From Gnetum montanum (Eukaryota; Streptophyta; Gnetopsida; Gnetales; Gnetaceae): 64,000 bases of DNA. Position 1 is the first letter of the stretch. Each line of letters starts with the position of its first letter. A program made the translations under genes and the position numbers. Location of the stretch: assembly GCA_015680685.1 (NCBI GenBank), contig MNCI01006946.1, positions 301,224 through 365,223 of the forward strand, read 5' to 3'. The notes beneath the pieces are model-generated. The model did no database searches and was not told the DNA's origin. It was given only the letters and a program-made list of their open reading frames with translations. This document shows, piece after piece, positions 23,100 through 35,640 of this stretch.

Positions 23100-24130
23100 T
23101 ACGAATGTGAAATGAAAATCAACCATAGGTACCCCTTCAAAATCGCATTCTCCTCTAGGGCAAGGACATTTCCATCCTCTCTCTATTCAACCACCATGGT
23201 GAGGGATGGCATCCCAGCAATGCAACCACTATGAACCAATGCTCAAAATGTGGTTCAAATCTCATCTCAATGCAATAAGATAGAACATGTGTCATACCAA
23301 GGAACATGAAACTATCATCATATTATGGATGCCAAATGAAGATCAACCGTAGGCACCACTTCGAAATCGCATTCTCCTCGAGGGCAAGGATGTTTCCATC
23401 CACTCTCTATTCAAGCATCAGGGTGAGGGATGTGTCCCAGCAATGCAAGCACTTTGAACCAATGCTTAGAACGTGGTTCAAATCTCATCTCAACGCAACA
23501 AGAGGGAGCATGTGCCATCCCGAGGAACATGCAACTATTGTCTCATTATGAATGCAAAATGAAGATCGACCGTAGGCACCACTTCGAAATCACATTGTCC
23601 TCAAGGGTGAGGATGTTTCCATCCTCTCTCTATTCAATCATCAAGGTGAGGGATGCATCCTAGCAATGCAACCACTCTGAACCAACACTCAGAATGTGGT
23701 TCAAATCTCATCTCAATGCAACAAGAGGGAACATGTGACTATCGTCACATTATGAATGCAAAACGAAGACCAACCATAGGGAACACTTTGAAATTGCGTT
23801 CTCCTCGAGGGCGAGGAAATTTCCATCCTCTCTCTATACAACCATCAGGATGGGGGATGCATCCTAGCAATGCAACCACTGTGAACCATCACTCAAAGTG
23901 TGGTTTGAATCTCATCTCATCTCATCTCAACGCAATAATAGGAAACATGTGCCATTTCAAGGAACATGACACTATTGTCACATTATGAATAACAATCAAA
24001 GATCAGATGTAGGGACCTCTTCAAAATTTCATTCTCCTCGAGGACGAGGATGTTTTCATCCTCTCTCTATCCAACCACCAGTGTGGGGATGCATCTAAGA
24101 AACGCAACCACTATAAACCACTGAGAATCT
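23100..24130. repeat. About 225-bp tandem repeat in the 5' spacer, five copies
   Basis: Anchor CGCATTCTCCTCGAGGGC (variants) at 23,143; 23,368; 23,590; 23,795 and 24,028 (spacing 225, 222, 205, 233). Each unit also has TTTCCATCCTCTCTCTATTC. Small plus-strand frames repeating through the array are translations of the unit. Confidence 0.9.
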
Positions 24131-27100
24131 GTGATTAGGTAGATAAAGCATACACCTGACGATACCCTGTGGGGGCGTCAAGATGCTCTGCTACCTCAGC
24201 CGCACTAAATCAATGTAACTATTTGAAAAAAATCAACCAATATCGATTTCAAAAAGGATTTTTCAATCCCATAGAGACATCACTACTGGCTCCAAACATG
24301 CAAGATCCATAACAATCACAGCCAAGGATAAAGAAACAAGCCTCATAGGATGTAGGCTTCCAGATACCTAAATTCATCATTAAGTGACTGCACAACCAAA
24401 AAATCCTTCGTGAAACTTATAGATAGAGTGTCGCATAGCCAAAATAATGGATCTCCGAGGAATGAGCCCCAAACATCCATCTGATTGCCCTTGACCCTTG
24501 GAGAACTTACCACGAAGGATGAACATGTGCTCAAAATCGACAAGTTACTCCAAGGAAAGGACCAATGTAAGTCCTTGAATCCATGAAAGGTTATTTTCAA
24601 GATGGTATGATCAAGAAATGGTCAACCGAGTATTGGAACCCACGATCTACAATGAACAGCGAGGCACCTACAAGTGTAGGAAGAACAAGAGAGTGTACAT
24701 CCTCTTGGTTCCTGGGCATGTCCAAGTGAACTCATAACTACCACTCATGCACTACTAAGTGATCGAATCGATGATAAGACAGAGAGATCATGCACCTGAT
24801 GCTATCCTATGGGGGCGTCAAGATGCTCTGCTACCTGAACCACACCAAATCAATCCAACCATTCACACAAAATCATATCATATTATTTTTAGATGGGATC
24901 TTTCTATCCTATAGAGAAATTAGTGATGGCTACAATCTCACATCATCTAGAACAACCACACCACCAAGGATAAAGAAATAGGCCTCATAGGATGTAGGCT
25001 TCCAGATACTCGAATTCAACGTTAAGTGACCGCACAACTGAAAACTCCTTTGTGAAACCTAGAGACAGACTGTTGCATAGTTAAAATAATAAATTTTTGA
25101 GGCATGAGCCTGAAACATCCATCCAACTACTCCTAGCCCTTGGAGAAATTACTGCTGAGGTTGAGCATGCACTCAAACTCGACAAGTTACTCCAAGGGAA
25201 GGCACAACGTAATTCTTTGAATCCATGAAAGATTATTTTCAAGATGGTACAACCATGAAACGGTCACCTAAATATCAGAACCCACGATCTGCAATGAACA
25301 ATGAGACATCCATAAGTGCATGGAGAACAAGAGAGCATACATCCTCTTCATTCCTCAGCACATCCAAGTGAACTTGCAACTACCAACCATGCGCTACTAA
25401 GTAATCAAATCGATGATAAGGCAAAGAGAGCATGCACCTGATGCTACCCTGTGGGGGCATTGAGATGCTCTGCTACCTCAACCACACCAAATCAATGCAA
25501 CCATTTGTACGAAATCATATGGTATCATTTTTAGAGGGGATCTTTCAATCTCGTAGAGCCATCAATGGTGGCTGGAATCTCGCATCATCCAAAATAGTCA
25601 CATCCAAGGATAAAGAAATAGGCCTCATAGGATGTAGGCTTCTAGATACCTAAATTCGGTGTTTAGTGACTACACAAATGAAAACTCCTTCGTGAAATCT
25701 AGAGATAGAGTGTCACGCAGCCAAAACAACAGATTTTTGAGACATGAGACTCAAATATCTGTCCAAATGCTCCTAACACTTGGAGAAATTATTGTCGAGG
25801 ATGAGCATGTGCTCAAACTCGATAAGTTACTCCAAAGGAAGGAAGGCACAATATAAGTCTTTGAATCCACAAAAGCTTATTTTTGAGATGGTACGACCAC
25901 GAAATAGTCACCTGAATATTAGAACCCATGATCCACAATGAACAACGAGGCAGCTGCAAGTGCATGGAGAACAAGAGAGACTACATCCTCTTCGTTCCTT
26001 GGCTTGTGCAAGTGAACTCGCCACTAGCACCCATGCACTACTAAGTGATTGAATCAGTGATAAGGTAGAGAAAGCATGCACCATATGCTACCCCATGGGG
26101 GCATCGAGATGCTCTGCTACCTCAACCACACCAAATTAATGCAACTGTTCACACGAAATCAAATGATATCATTTTCATAGGGGACCTTTGAATCTTGTAG
26201 TTTCATTATTAGTGGCTCCAATCTCGCAACATTTGCAATAATCACATCCAAGGATAAAGAAATAGGCCTCACAGGATGTAGGCTTCTCGATACCTGAATT
26301 CAGCGTTAAGTGATTGCACAACCGAAAACTCCTTTTTGAGACCCAGAGACAGAGTGTCACATAGCCAAAACAAAAAAATTTTGAGACATGAGCCTAAAAC
26401 ATCCATCCATCTACTTCCAACCCTTGGAGAACTTACTGACGAGGATGAGCATGTGCTGAAACTCGACAAGTTACTCCAAGGGAAGGCACAATGTAAGTCT
26501 TTGAATCCACGATAGCTTATTTTCAAGATGGTACAACCATGAAACGGTCACCCAAAAATTAGAACCCATGATCTACAATGAACCATGAGGCACCCGCAAG
26601 TGCATGAAAAACAAGAGAGCATACATCCTCTTCATTTCTCAGAACATCCAAGTGAACTTGAAACTACTACCCATGTACTACTAAGTGATCAAATTGGTGA
26701 TGAGGTAGAGAGAGCATGCACATAACACTACCCCATGGGGGCATCAAGATGCTCTGCTACCTCAACCACATGAAATCAATGCAACCATTTGCACGGAATC
26801 ATATGATATCATTTTCAAATGGGATCTTTCAATCTTGTAGATCCATCAGTGCTTGCTCAAATATTGCAACACTTGAATAATCACACCCAAGGATAAAGAA
26901 ATAGGCCTCACAGGATGTAGGCTTCCAAATATCCAAATTTAGTTTAGTTTTAAGTGACCATACAATTGAAAACTCCTTCGTGAAACCCAGAGACAGAGTG
27001 TCGCGTAGTCAAAACAACAAATTTTTGAGGCATAAGCCTGAAACATCTGTCCAACTGATCCTAACCCTTGGAGAACTGACTAGTGAGGATGAGCATGCAC

Positions 27101-28130
27101 TCAAACTTGACAAGTTACTGCAAGGGAAGGCACAACATAAGTCTTTGAATCCACAAAAACTTATTTTCAAGATGGTATGACCACGAAATGATCATCCAAA
27201 TATAAGAACCCATGATCTGCAATGAACAGTGAGGCACTTGCAAGTGCATGAAGAAGAAGAGAGCATACACCCTCTTTGTTCCTTCGCATGTCCAAGTGAA
27301 CTCGCAACTACCACCCATGTGATACTAAGCAATGGAATTAGTGATAAGGCAGAGAGAGCATGCACTTGATGCTACCGCATGAGGACGTCGAGATGCTCTG
27401 CTACCTCAACCACACCAAATCAATGCAACCATTTGCACAAAATCATCCAATATCATTTTCAAAGAGGATATTTGAATCCCGTAGAGCCATCAGTGGTGGG
27501 TTAAATATCACAACATCCTAAACAATCACACCCAAGGATAAAGAAACAAGCCTCACAGGATGTAGGCTTCAAGATACCCAAATTTGGTTCTAAGTGACTG
27601 CACAATCGAAAACTTCTTTGTGAAACCCAGAGATAGAGTGTCATGAAGTCAAAAAGGCATGAGCCTAAAACATCCATTTGACTACTCCTAATCCTTGGAG
27701 AACTTATTGCCGAGGTTGAGCATGCACTCAAAATCAACAAGTTACTCCAAGGGAAGACACATCATAAATCTTTGAATCCATGAAAACTTATTTTTGAGAT
27801 GGTACAACCATGAAATGCTCACCCAAATATCAGAACACATGATTGGCAATGAATAGTGAGGCACCTGCAAGTGCATGAAGAACAAGAAAGCATACACGCT
27901 CTTCATTCCTTGGCACTTCCAAGTGAACTCGCAACTACCACCCATGCGCTACTAAGCGATCAGATCAATGATAAGGCAAAGACAACATGCACCTGACGCT
28001 ACCCCATGGGGGCATTGAGATGCTTTACTACCTCAACCACACCAAATCAATGCAACTATTTGCATGAAATCATTTGATATCTTTTTCAAAGAGGATCTTT
28101 CAATTCCATAGAGCCATCAGTATTGAAGTC
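24131..28130. repeat. About 640-bp tandem repeat in the 5' spacer, six copies plus part
   Basis: Anchor GCCTCATAGGATGTAGGCTT (variants) at 24,338; 24,980; 25,620; 26,264; 26,903 and 27,549 (spacing 639-646). A second landmark, GCTCTGCTACCTCAACCACA, recurs seven times from about 24,190 to 28,020. The repeats lie upstream of 18S on its strand and are probably subrepeats of the external or intergenic spacer. Frames such as 24,343-24,600 and 26,269-26,526 are the same stretch of successive copies and are not genes. Confidence 0.9.
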
Positions 28131-28454
28131 CCATTCGCTTGATGCGTCCATCTCACGAACGGGCTTCTAAAATGTGTGCGAGAACGTTTAGGATAGTTAC
28201 AACACAAGCTAGCCAAATTTTCTTCTTTGGGATCCTAGGATTGCTGGGCAACCAACCCCACAAAACATGCCCAAAATGCTACAATCCTTTTATCTCAAAT
28301 CGTAAACATGGACACCGCCTTCTCTAGGGTTATCCTTCTTTGCAATAAGGCTCATGAGTCACAAACTTGAACAACAAGGTCACAATATCATGGGTAGGGC
28401 AAGACGTCCCTGGGGGAGAAAACCACATATCGCTTTATCCCTATGAATGGTCAT
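28131..28454 (-). other. Start of the putative 5' external spacer
   Basis: Unique sequence between the 640-bp array and the promoter-like module at 28,455. No gene is seen. Confidence 0.4.
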
Positions 28455-28530
28455 TAGCTCTACCTCCCCATTTATATGTTGATTGGGCTAGTTTCAGCCA
28501 TACCATCTTGCACCCTGATAAATTTGGTCA
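28455..28530 (-). promoter_or_regulatory. Candidate Pol I gene promoter upstream of the rRNA genes
   Basis: Closest upstream copy of the 65-bp module to 18S, on the rRNA strand. Minus-strand order: TTTATCAGGGTG box, the GGCTGAAACTAGCCCAATC block, then CATATAAATGGGGAGG. Plant Pol I start sites are typically TATATA(A/G)GGGG, so this copy is diverged (TATAAATGGGG). If it is the gene promoter, the 5' external spacer would be about 6.1 kb. Position and orientation are seen; the function is inferred. Confidence 0.45.
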
Positions 28531-29192
28531 TGAAGAACTAGCTCAAGGAGAGTGCTCTCATGTGCCCAACATGAAACACCTTTGAAAAGAGCACTCTCAC
28601 ATGTGAAACGCAAGAGAGCGCTTTTCATGGGAGCACCTCGCATAGCCGCGCTGGTAAGAGCACTCTACAGAGAGCACCTCATGTAGCACTTGCAAGAGTG
28701 CTCTCCCTGGGAGCACCTCGCATTGCGTACATGGTAGTGTTTCCTCTAGGAGCATCCTCCCTGAGAGCATGTTGCACTGCGCATCTGAGAGAGCTCTCCA
28801 TGAGAGCATCTTCGTTGAGAAAACTTTCCCTGAGGGATCCCTCCCTAGGGGTAGTCTCCCTGAGGGCATGCTTAGGAAGGAAATCCTCTTAAAAAGTGTT
28901 CTCTATGAGAGAAACTTCCCTGAGGCATACCTGTGGAGGCCATGGATGCACTCATAATCACACCTGAATGTGCGCTCATGATAGCCTACGATGCACTCAA
29001 CATCACCTGAAAGTCCATCTATGAAGGCCAAGATTGCACTCGGCATCACCTGAAAGTGCATCCATGATGGCCTAAGATGCACTCCGCTTCTCTTGAAAGT
29101 GTGTCCCAGGGGAGTTAGCCTCCCTTCCCCTATATATGTCGATTGTGCTAGGTTCAACCAAATTGTCCTGCATCCTTATAAATTACGTATCT
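28531..29192. repeat. Partial spacer cassette, copy 2
   Basis: Homologous to the cassettes at 7.6, 49.9 and 53.9 kb: inverted minisatellite, then the GCACTCAACATCACC repeats (28,950-29,100), then a minus-strand module (29,123-29,190) carrying TATATAGGGG (plus 29,127-29,136). The left, plus-strand module is absent; the rDNA spacer abuts instead. Confidence 0.75.
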
Positions 29193-29674
29193 AAAAGGCT
29201 CAAGAAGAGTGCTTAGAGAGAGAGAGCACCAAGTAAGGGTGCCCTCAAGGAAAATTCTCTTAAAGAGGGCCCCCTCAGGCAGGGCACTCTTGGGGAGGGC
29301 ACTCTCAGTGAGAATGCTCTTAGGGAGGGCACCCTAACGGAGGGATCTCTTAGCAAGAACACTCTCGAGGAGGATGCTCTCCATGAGAACGCTCTCAACA
29401 AGGGTGCTCTCAAGGAGAACACTCTCATGTGCAAAGCGCAAGGCGCTCTTAGGGAGGGTGCACTCAATGAGAATGCTCTCAAGAAGGTTGCTCTAATGGA
29501 GGGCACTCTTTGAGAGAATGCTCTCAATGAGGGTGCTCTTGAGGAGAACACTCTCACGTGTGTAGTGTAAGGCGCTCTTAGGGGGGTGATCTCAAGGCAA
29601 ATGCTCTCAGGGAGGTTGCTCTAATGGAGGGTGCTCTCAAGGAGAATGCTCTTAGGGAGGGTGCTCTCTAAGAG
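29193..29674. repeat. 15-bp minisatellite, left part of the array split by the 17.1-kb element
   Basis: Forward units up to GAGAG at 29,674. The array resumes at 46,810 beyond the retrotransposon. Confidence 0.9.
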
Positions 29675-29679
29675 GGTAT

Positions 29680-31377
29680 TGTAGTGATCGAAAATGTCAG
29701 CAGCTGGAAAACACCGGGGGGTCGGCGGGAATGATAGTTCCGACCCCGTATTTGCGGGAGGGTCGTGCTGGGTGTGTGCAGACACGGGGTGCCCTAAACA
29801 GTCTAGTTGATTATACGGGGACTTACATCAGCATTAATATAGCCTTTTGCAACGTAAATAATGCGAAATGCGAGATAATACTTGAAAGTAAATGAAGCAG
29901 AAGAGAAACTGTGAAAAACATGACAGTAGTATGAAGTAATGCTTAAAGGTGAATAAAACAAAAAATGATGCGAAATGAGACAACAAGTAAGAAATAAAGT
30001 AAAGTGTAGTTAGAAACATGCACCACTCCGAAGCTACAAACTCGCTCAGTCAAGGTGGATACAATCGGTTGCATAGCATGACGAAGTGCAGAAATCCCGA
30101 GAGTAACCAAGGCGTGTCGAGCGAAAAGAGCTATGCGCTTGGATGCGGGCTTGGGCACAAACAATGCGGGGTTCTACCAAGGTGGTAGAATGGAGATAGG
30201 ACCCCATGCAAACTGAGAGAGAGGCTCACTGTTTACAGTGTTAAACAGATGACTTTGATGTTACAATGCTGGAGAGAGGAGAAGTCTTTGTTTCAGAATT
30301 CCAAAGTTCCCATCCCTTGGAAGCTATTTTTTTCGAGAAAGATGTCAATTCTTTTGAAATTGTCAACCTTTAAAAATTGTGGACCTCTTGAATGCTGTTT
30401 TCTAGGGTATTTATAGGACCGAGGGTGTGCAAAAGGGGTGGTTTGAATGTTACGTGCCTCAGGCCTTCATTGTCTTGCTAGCGCCACTCATGTCATTTGT
30501 GACCGTTGGACCTACAAGATTGTTGCGATGCAAACCTATATGCAATAACTACAATCCTACTATGCCGTAATTCCATCGTCAATGTCTGGAGACATGTGCC
30601 AATAGTCCAATGAGGTGGAGTGCATTGATGTCGTACAACCACCTGCATGCCTTGTTGTGCTTTGTGATGTAGCATGCTTGGTGTAGCGTAGCACTTTGTT
30701 GCATGTTTTGCTACACACATGTTGCTATGCTATGCTACGTAGCATAGCGTAGCGTAGAAACTAGCCTTAGTCGTGAAAGTTTCACCAATTTGCAAACTTC
30801 CGTCTTCTACGATGCAAGTCTTGCGAACTCCGCTGATCCTGCCCTTCAAGCTTCCTTCTGTTCCTTCCATAGGATTGCTATGCATTGCTACGCCATGTAG
30901 CTTAGCATAGCATAGTAGCAGACATGGTCCATCGCTTCCTAATGAAAAGGGACATCATCGCAGAATTCGAAATTGGGCAGGGGAAGTGGTAATGAAACCA
31001 TCGCCATGCTACGCTACGTGGCGTAGCGTAGCGTATTACTGCATTCTGCCATTATTTTCTGAAGCATGCTACGCTACGAGGGATAGCGTAGCATAGCAAA
31101 CTTCATGACTTAGAAAACTTGTCAAACTATTTTTTACACATCCAGAGTGCTACTGCCAACTTCGCTTGCCGTTTCTAAGTAGGCTGTTGACTTGGCAAGC
31201 TACTTTGATGGACAAGTAGGATGACACAGAACTTGTCCATGCCTAAAGTTAAAAATTTTCCGAACTGGCTCGGCCTGAACTCAAAACATTCTCCTCCTGA
31301 TGAACTGCCATAGTGCTGTGTAGACCACAAGGGCCTGGTGAGGCAAGGATGACTCTGCATTTTTTTAGGGTGTTTCA
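29680..31377 (-). repeat. 3' LTR of the 17.1-kb element (1,698 bp)
   Basis: Plus strand starts TGTAGTGATCG and ends GGGTGTTTCA. A minus-strand TATA box (TATAAATA) lies at 30,408-30,415. U3 holds four CpG-rich inverted repeats built of GCTACGC/GCGTAGC (30,722-30,755; 30,885-30,922; 31,005-31,035; 31,063-31,098). Confidence 0.9.
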
Positions 31378-32398
31378 TTAGCCCCTCTTTGTTGACGTCT
31401 GGAGAACAGACTCGATAGACGTTGGCAAAGAATGCGAAACATCGCAACAGGCGAAATGCTAAAGTTATCGCTCGGTGAGTGTCGAGACATCGCTTGGTCA
31501 CACTTGAGAGTCTTACATTGGTTTTATAGAGGTTAAGGCAGAGAGCAGAGATGATGTTTAGCCGAGTCCCTCGTCGGAGTGCTCTGAGGGGCTCGTTTGC
31601 ATTTTCATCTTTGGCTGGCACTGTTCTTCAACCTCTTGTAGAATAGGTGCCCCCTTTGTAGAATGAGTTGCATTACATCTGTGAAGGGTTTTGACCTACC
31701 TACAGACACCTTCCATACGACAAGTTATGTTACGCACGTTCTGGAGTCTACACTCTGAAGTAGCTGAGCTAGTCGAGGCACTCACTTCACGATGCTGTAG
31801 CATTTGCTGCTATAGCGAGAGGTGCCTACGGGGACATAGGTCTTGTTGGCTACTGGCATTGTTGTTACTCTTGGGCACCATCGCTAGTGTGAGATGCCCA
31901 AAGCTACAAGGCCAGCAGTGACCTTGGCAACGCTGGCATGGAGGAGCTGGCCTCCAAGGCACCGAGGGTTGTTGTGGGTGCAGATGCACTAGAATCCCCG
32001 CCAAAGGCATGCATGCTCAATTTTAGCTATGGGATCAGCTACCACATAGCTAAACGTCGCACGAGCCAAAACATTAGTGGGGGACCGAAGAGCAACAATA
32101 TTGCGGCTGGGACACAATACTGCTGGCACTCTAGATTTGGGAACTAGCCCAGGAACTACCGTTAGGGCGATGGGTTGTGGCAATGGTAGGTTTGAAGGGC
32201 CAATGTGATACCACAAGGTGTCTTTGAAGGATCAACATGATGCCAAGGGTGGTGGCACCACGTATGCTCTGGACCGCGTTCTCATTGCATTGTGAATTGC
32301 GTCCTGGAGTTGCGACATCCCACCCATGCATCGACATTACGCCCATTCGTTCGACGTGCATCTAGTGATGGTGCATGCTGAGGGTGCGACGTGAACCC
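31378..32398 (-). other. Non-coding region between integrase and 3' LTR
   Basis: Begins with the polypurine tract (minus strand AAAGAGGGG). No domain was recognised. Short frames on either strand (31,691-31,921; 31,938-32,147; 32,131-32,361) show no family similarity. Confidence 0.5.
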
Positions 32399-32540
32399 AG
32401 TTTAAGGTCTTGGTAGACCGTGTGCTAGTTTAAGGTCCCAGCAGACCATTGTGCTGGTTTAAGGTCCCAGCAGACTGTACATGCTAGTTTATCTTCATAG
32501 TGGACGGCACTCGATGCTGCTAGTTTATCAATTGCGGACG
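32399..32540. repeat. Hairpin-family cluster downstream of integrase
   Basis: Five tandem TAGTTTA-type units. The first has the stem GGTCT/AGACC (32,405-32,418) and the next two GGTC/GACC or GACT with CCAGCA loops. Two more follow at about 32,483 and 32,519. They lie immediately after the integrase C-terminus (32,564). Confidence 0.65.
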
Positions 32541-32563
32541 CTACTTGTTGTTGTCGTAGTGCT

Positions 32564-33706
32564 TCAGATGTAGTACGACTTGAGGTACGAGTGGTTCACT
32601 GGGTTGGCGAACTCATTGTCGTCCATGTCTGCAAGTTTGAAGGCTCCATTTCCAAAGGCTTTAGTGATCACGTAAGGACCTTCCCAGTTGGCTGAGAATT
32701 TTCTCACGTGCTCATGGATGGCCTTGAGGACTAGGTCTCCCTTCTGCACCAGCCGTCGATGCAGGTTCGCATGGTGTTTTTGCTGCTGTTTGCTCTAGTA
32801 GCACTTGATTCGTCTCAGCATCTACATGTGTTCCTTTTCCACCGAGTCGAGGTCAATGGTTTGCGATTCATTGTTCTGGGCTTTGCTCACGACGTCGGAC
32901 AGGATCATCCGAAGTGAAGGTACCTGAAACTCAAGAGGCAATACCACTTTAGATCCATAAACAAGACTGTAAGGGGTCTTACTTGTTGTAGTTTGGCACG
33001 TCGTTCAGTAGGCCTAGAGGACATAGAGTATTTTCTCGTGCCACCGCCTCTTGCTGTTGTTAAGCATCCGCTTTAGCAAGTTGATGATGGACTTATTTGT
33101 AGCCTCCGCCTGCCTGTTCATGTGTAGATAATAAGGGGAAGATAATTATTATTTAATGCCTAAATTGCTACAAAAAGTTCGAGTCTCCATACTACTGAAC
33201 TGTGGGCCATTGTCGATCACAATAGTCATCGAAAGCCCAAACCTAGTTACTATGTTATCAAGGATGAAATGGCAGATTTGCTGGGACATCGTCTTCCTCA
33301 GGGGAATAGCCTCCACCCACTTGGTAAAATACTCCATGGCAGTGATAATAAAGCTATGCCCTGCAGAGGACTTAGGCGTGATAGGCCCTATGAGGTCTAG
33401 TACCCATCATTGGAAGGGCCACATGAGTTGCATTGGGTGCAGATCTGTAGGTGTTATGTGTATGAGATTTGCGTATCTTTGGCACGTGTCGCACATCTTG
33501 ACTTTTGTTAGGTAGTCACGCTCCATGTAAGGCCAATAGTACCCTAGGCATCTAATTTTGGCACCCATAGCCCTGGGTGCTATATGTCCACCGCACAACC
33601 CTTCATGAACTTCATTAACCACCTTTTGCGCTTGCTCGTCACCCACGCATGCTAGCAATATCCCATCGTAGGATCTTTGGCACATGTGATCATTTCCCAT
33701 GAGCAC
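32564..33706 (-). pseudogene. Integrase of the 17.1-kb element
   Basis: Inserts the cDNA into the host chromosome. The N-terminal zinc-binding HHCC region is seen as VHEGLCGGH then CDTC (33,480-33,640). The core has YFTKWVEAIPL and the second catalytic region VIDNGPQF (about 33,190-33,340). The C-terminal domain has GDLVLKA, FSANWEGPYVI and GAFKLADMD (32,564-32,749). The position usually occupied by the first catalytic Asp before YFTKW is Glu (AMEYFTKW). Several stops interrupt it (33,407 and 33,149, plus others down to 32,750), in the same phase as RT and RNase H. Confidence 0.85.
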
Positions 33707-33737
33707 GTATCATCGAGCACGCCTACGAATTGCATCT

Positions 33738-34450
33738 CTCTAGGTAAATGTTAATCCACTTGAGGGTTCACCATGTTGCAGATAAGATTTAATGTTGGTA
33801 TACCACTCTGGGGCATCCACGGTGTTGACAGATACCACGTGTTCCACCTGAGTGATAGGCTCTGCACATTCTATGATCAAGGCTAGAAGGTTTTCCAAGG
33901 AATGTGATGGGATGTTTAACGCAAGGGTAGCTAAGGTGTCTACTATGGTGTTCTCGTTGTGTGGCATGTGTTGCACATTGGTGGTTGCAAATTGCTTAAG
34001 TAGGGTTTTTGCTAGGTCATAGTAGGGTTGCAAGTGCTTAGCCTTGTAGGCATAGGCTTTGGTGATTTGATTCATGACTAGTTGTGAATCTCCTTGAATT
34101 GCCAGATGTTGTATATGTAGTGCTCGGGCAGTTAAGAGGCCTCTAAGTAGCCCCTCGTATTCTGCCACGTTGTTGGTGCAGGGGAATGCAAAACGATAAG
34201 CAGATGGGTGCATTTCCCCAGAGGAGAATGTGATTATGGCAGCAACGCTACCTCCTTGTGCAGTTGAGGCACCGTCGAAATGTAAGGTAGCCTGGAAATG
34301 TGATGGGATGATGGCGACATTGATAACGTATTCGTCCAGAAATTCGGGGTCTATGCTAGCTTGGTCATCGACTGGCAAGGCCGTAAGTTGGGTTGCTATG
34401 GGTTGACCCTTTGTCGATGATTGACTTACATAGCATAGGTCGAACTCCAC
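33738..34450 (-). pseudogene. Second (archaeal-like) RNase H domain
   Basis: Extra RNase H found in plant Tat-group elements, in addition to the domain fused to RT. Acidic residues appear in order: FDGAS, NVAEYEGLL, GDSQLV and IVDTLA. This 236-residue frame is the longest intact piece of pol here. It follows the first RNase H in the same frame and precedes the integrase. Confidence 0.8.
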
Positions 34451-35640
34451 GGTTATTGCCTTCCATCAAGCTATCTTGCTACTTTCGTACAGGTTGCTGG
34501 TAATAGCTTGGAGTATGTTGCTTTTGCAAATGATGTTGGTTGTGCTACAGAACAGGTAATGCCACCACTTTTTTAGTGCGAATACTAAGGCTAGGCAATT
34601 CCTCTCCACTTTGTTGTATTTCTCCTCATGCACTATTAGTGCATGGCTCAAGTAATACACTGGTATCTCAGAACCATCGTCTCATTTCTAACATAGCAGT
34701 GCTTCTATGGATGTGTCGGAGGTGGCAAGGTATATGAAGAAAGGCTTGTCCCTTTGCGGTAGGTGCACCGTTGGGAGGTACGAGAGCTCCTTCTTCAGGT
34801 TGTTGAAGGCTTGTTGACACTGGGTTATCCATTCAAAGTCAACCCCCTTCTTTAGAAGATGTTGCATGGGGTGTAACTTGTCAGTCAACCTAGCTATGAA
34901 TCTTCGAATGAATTGTACCTTGCCTTGTAAACTACGCAGCTCCTTAAGGTTTGTGGTAGGCACTAGATTGACGATAGCCTTGATTTTGTCAGGGTCCATC
35001 CATATTCCAGCCTCCGATACTATGAACCCTAACATGCATCTAGTCTTTACTCCGAAGATGCACTTCTTAGGATTGAGACATAAGTTGTGCATTTGGCAGT
35101 ACTTGAGGACTACCCCTAGATCGTGTGGGTGATCAGCTGCCTCCTTGGACTTAACTGCTATGTCATCTACGTAATTGTTTAATTTTTCTAGGACGTAGTC
35201 ACTGAAAATGTAGGTCATGACTCCCTGGTAGGTTGCTCCAGCATTCTTAAGCCCGAAAGGCATCATGGTATAGCAGAAGGTTCCCCATGGAGTCATGAAG
35301 GTTGTTGACAGCTAGTGCTCTAGGTTGATGTGGATTTGGTTGTATCCTGAGAAACCATCCATGAAGGATAGCAAAGCATGGCCAGCCATGGTGTCGATGA
35401 GTTGATCAATGCTTAGGAGTGGAAAGTTGTCTTTGATCATTGCCTTGTTCAAGTCTTGGAAGTCTATACAGATTCATATCCCTCCTATTTTCTTCAAAAC
35501 TACAATGATGTTGGACACCCACTCTGAATAGTCGACCGCGTGGATGAAACCTGCCTAGTATAACTTAGTGATTTCATCCCTCATGGCTAGTGCAATTTCT
35601 AGCTTAATTTTATGATCCTTTTGCTTGACTGCCTTTATGT
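34451..35640 (-). pseudogene. Reverse transcriptase and first RNase H
   Basis: Copies the element RNA into DNA. Minus-strand landmarks in order: AGFIHAVDYSEWV, FMDGFSGYNQI, WGTFCYTMMPFGLKNAGATY, the catalytic NYVDD (35,162-35,176), LGFIVSEAGI, and the RNase H tail YYLSHALIVHEEKYNKVERNCLALVFA. Stops lie near 35,553 and 35,476, at about 35,312 and at 34,688. A frameshift is needed near 35,640 relative to the upstream linker. Confidence 0.88.

Noticed and set aside
24343-24600. 85-codon frame repeated at 26,269-26,526 and similar frames at 27,501 and 27,742
   Set aside because: The same position in successive 640-bp spacer repeats; similarity is due to repeat duplication, and the frame is broken in other copies.
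22335-28454. A 5S rRNA gene linked within the 45S spacer, as in some gymnosperms
   Set aside because: Looked for both strands of the conserved 5S ends and internal promoter boxes; none recognised.
31175-31621. 148-codon minus-strand frame at the end of the 3' LTR
   Set aside because: It crosses the polypurine tract and LTR boundary, so it is not a plausible gene.
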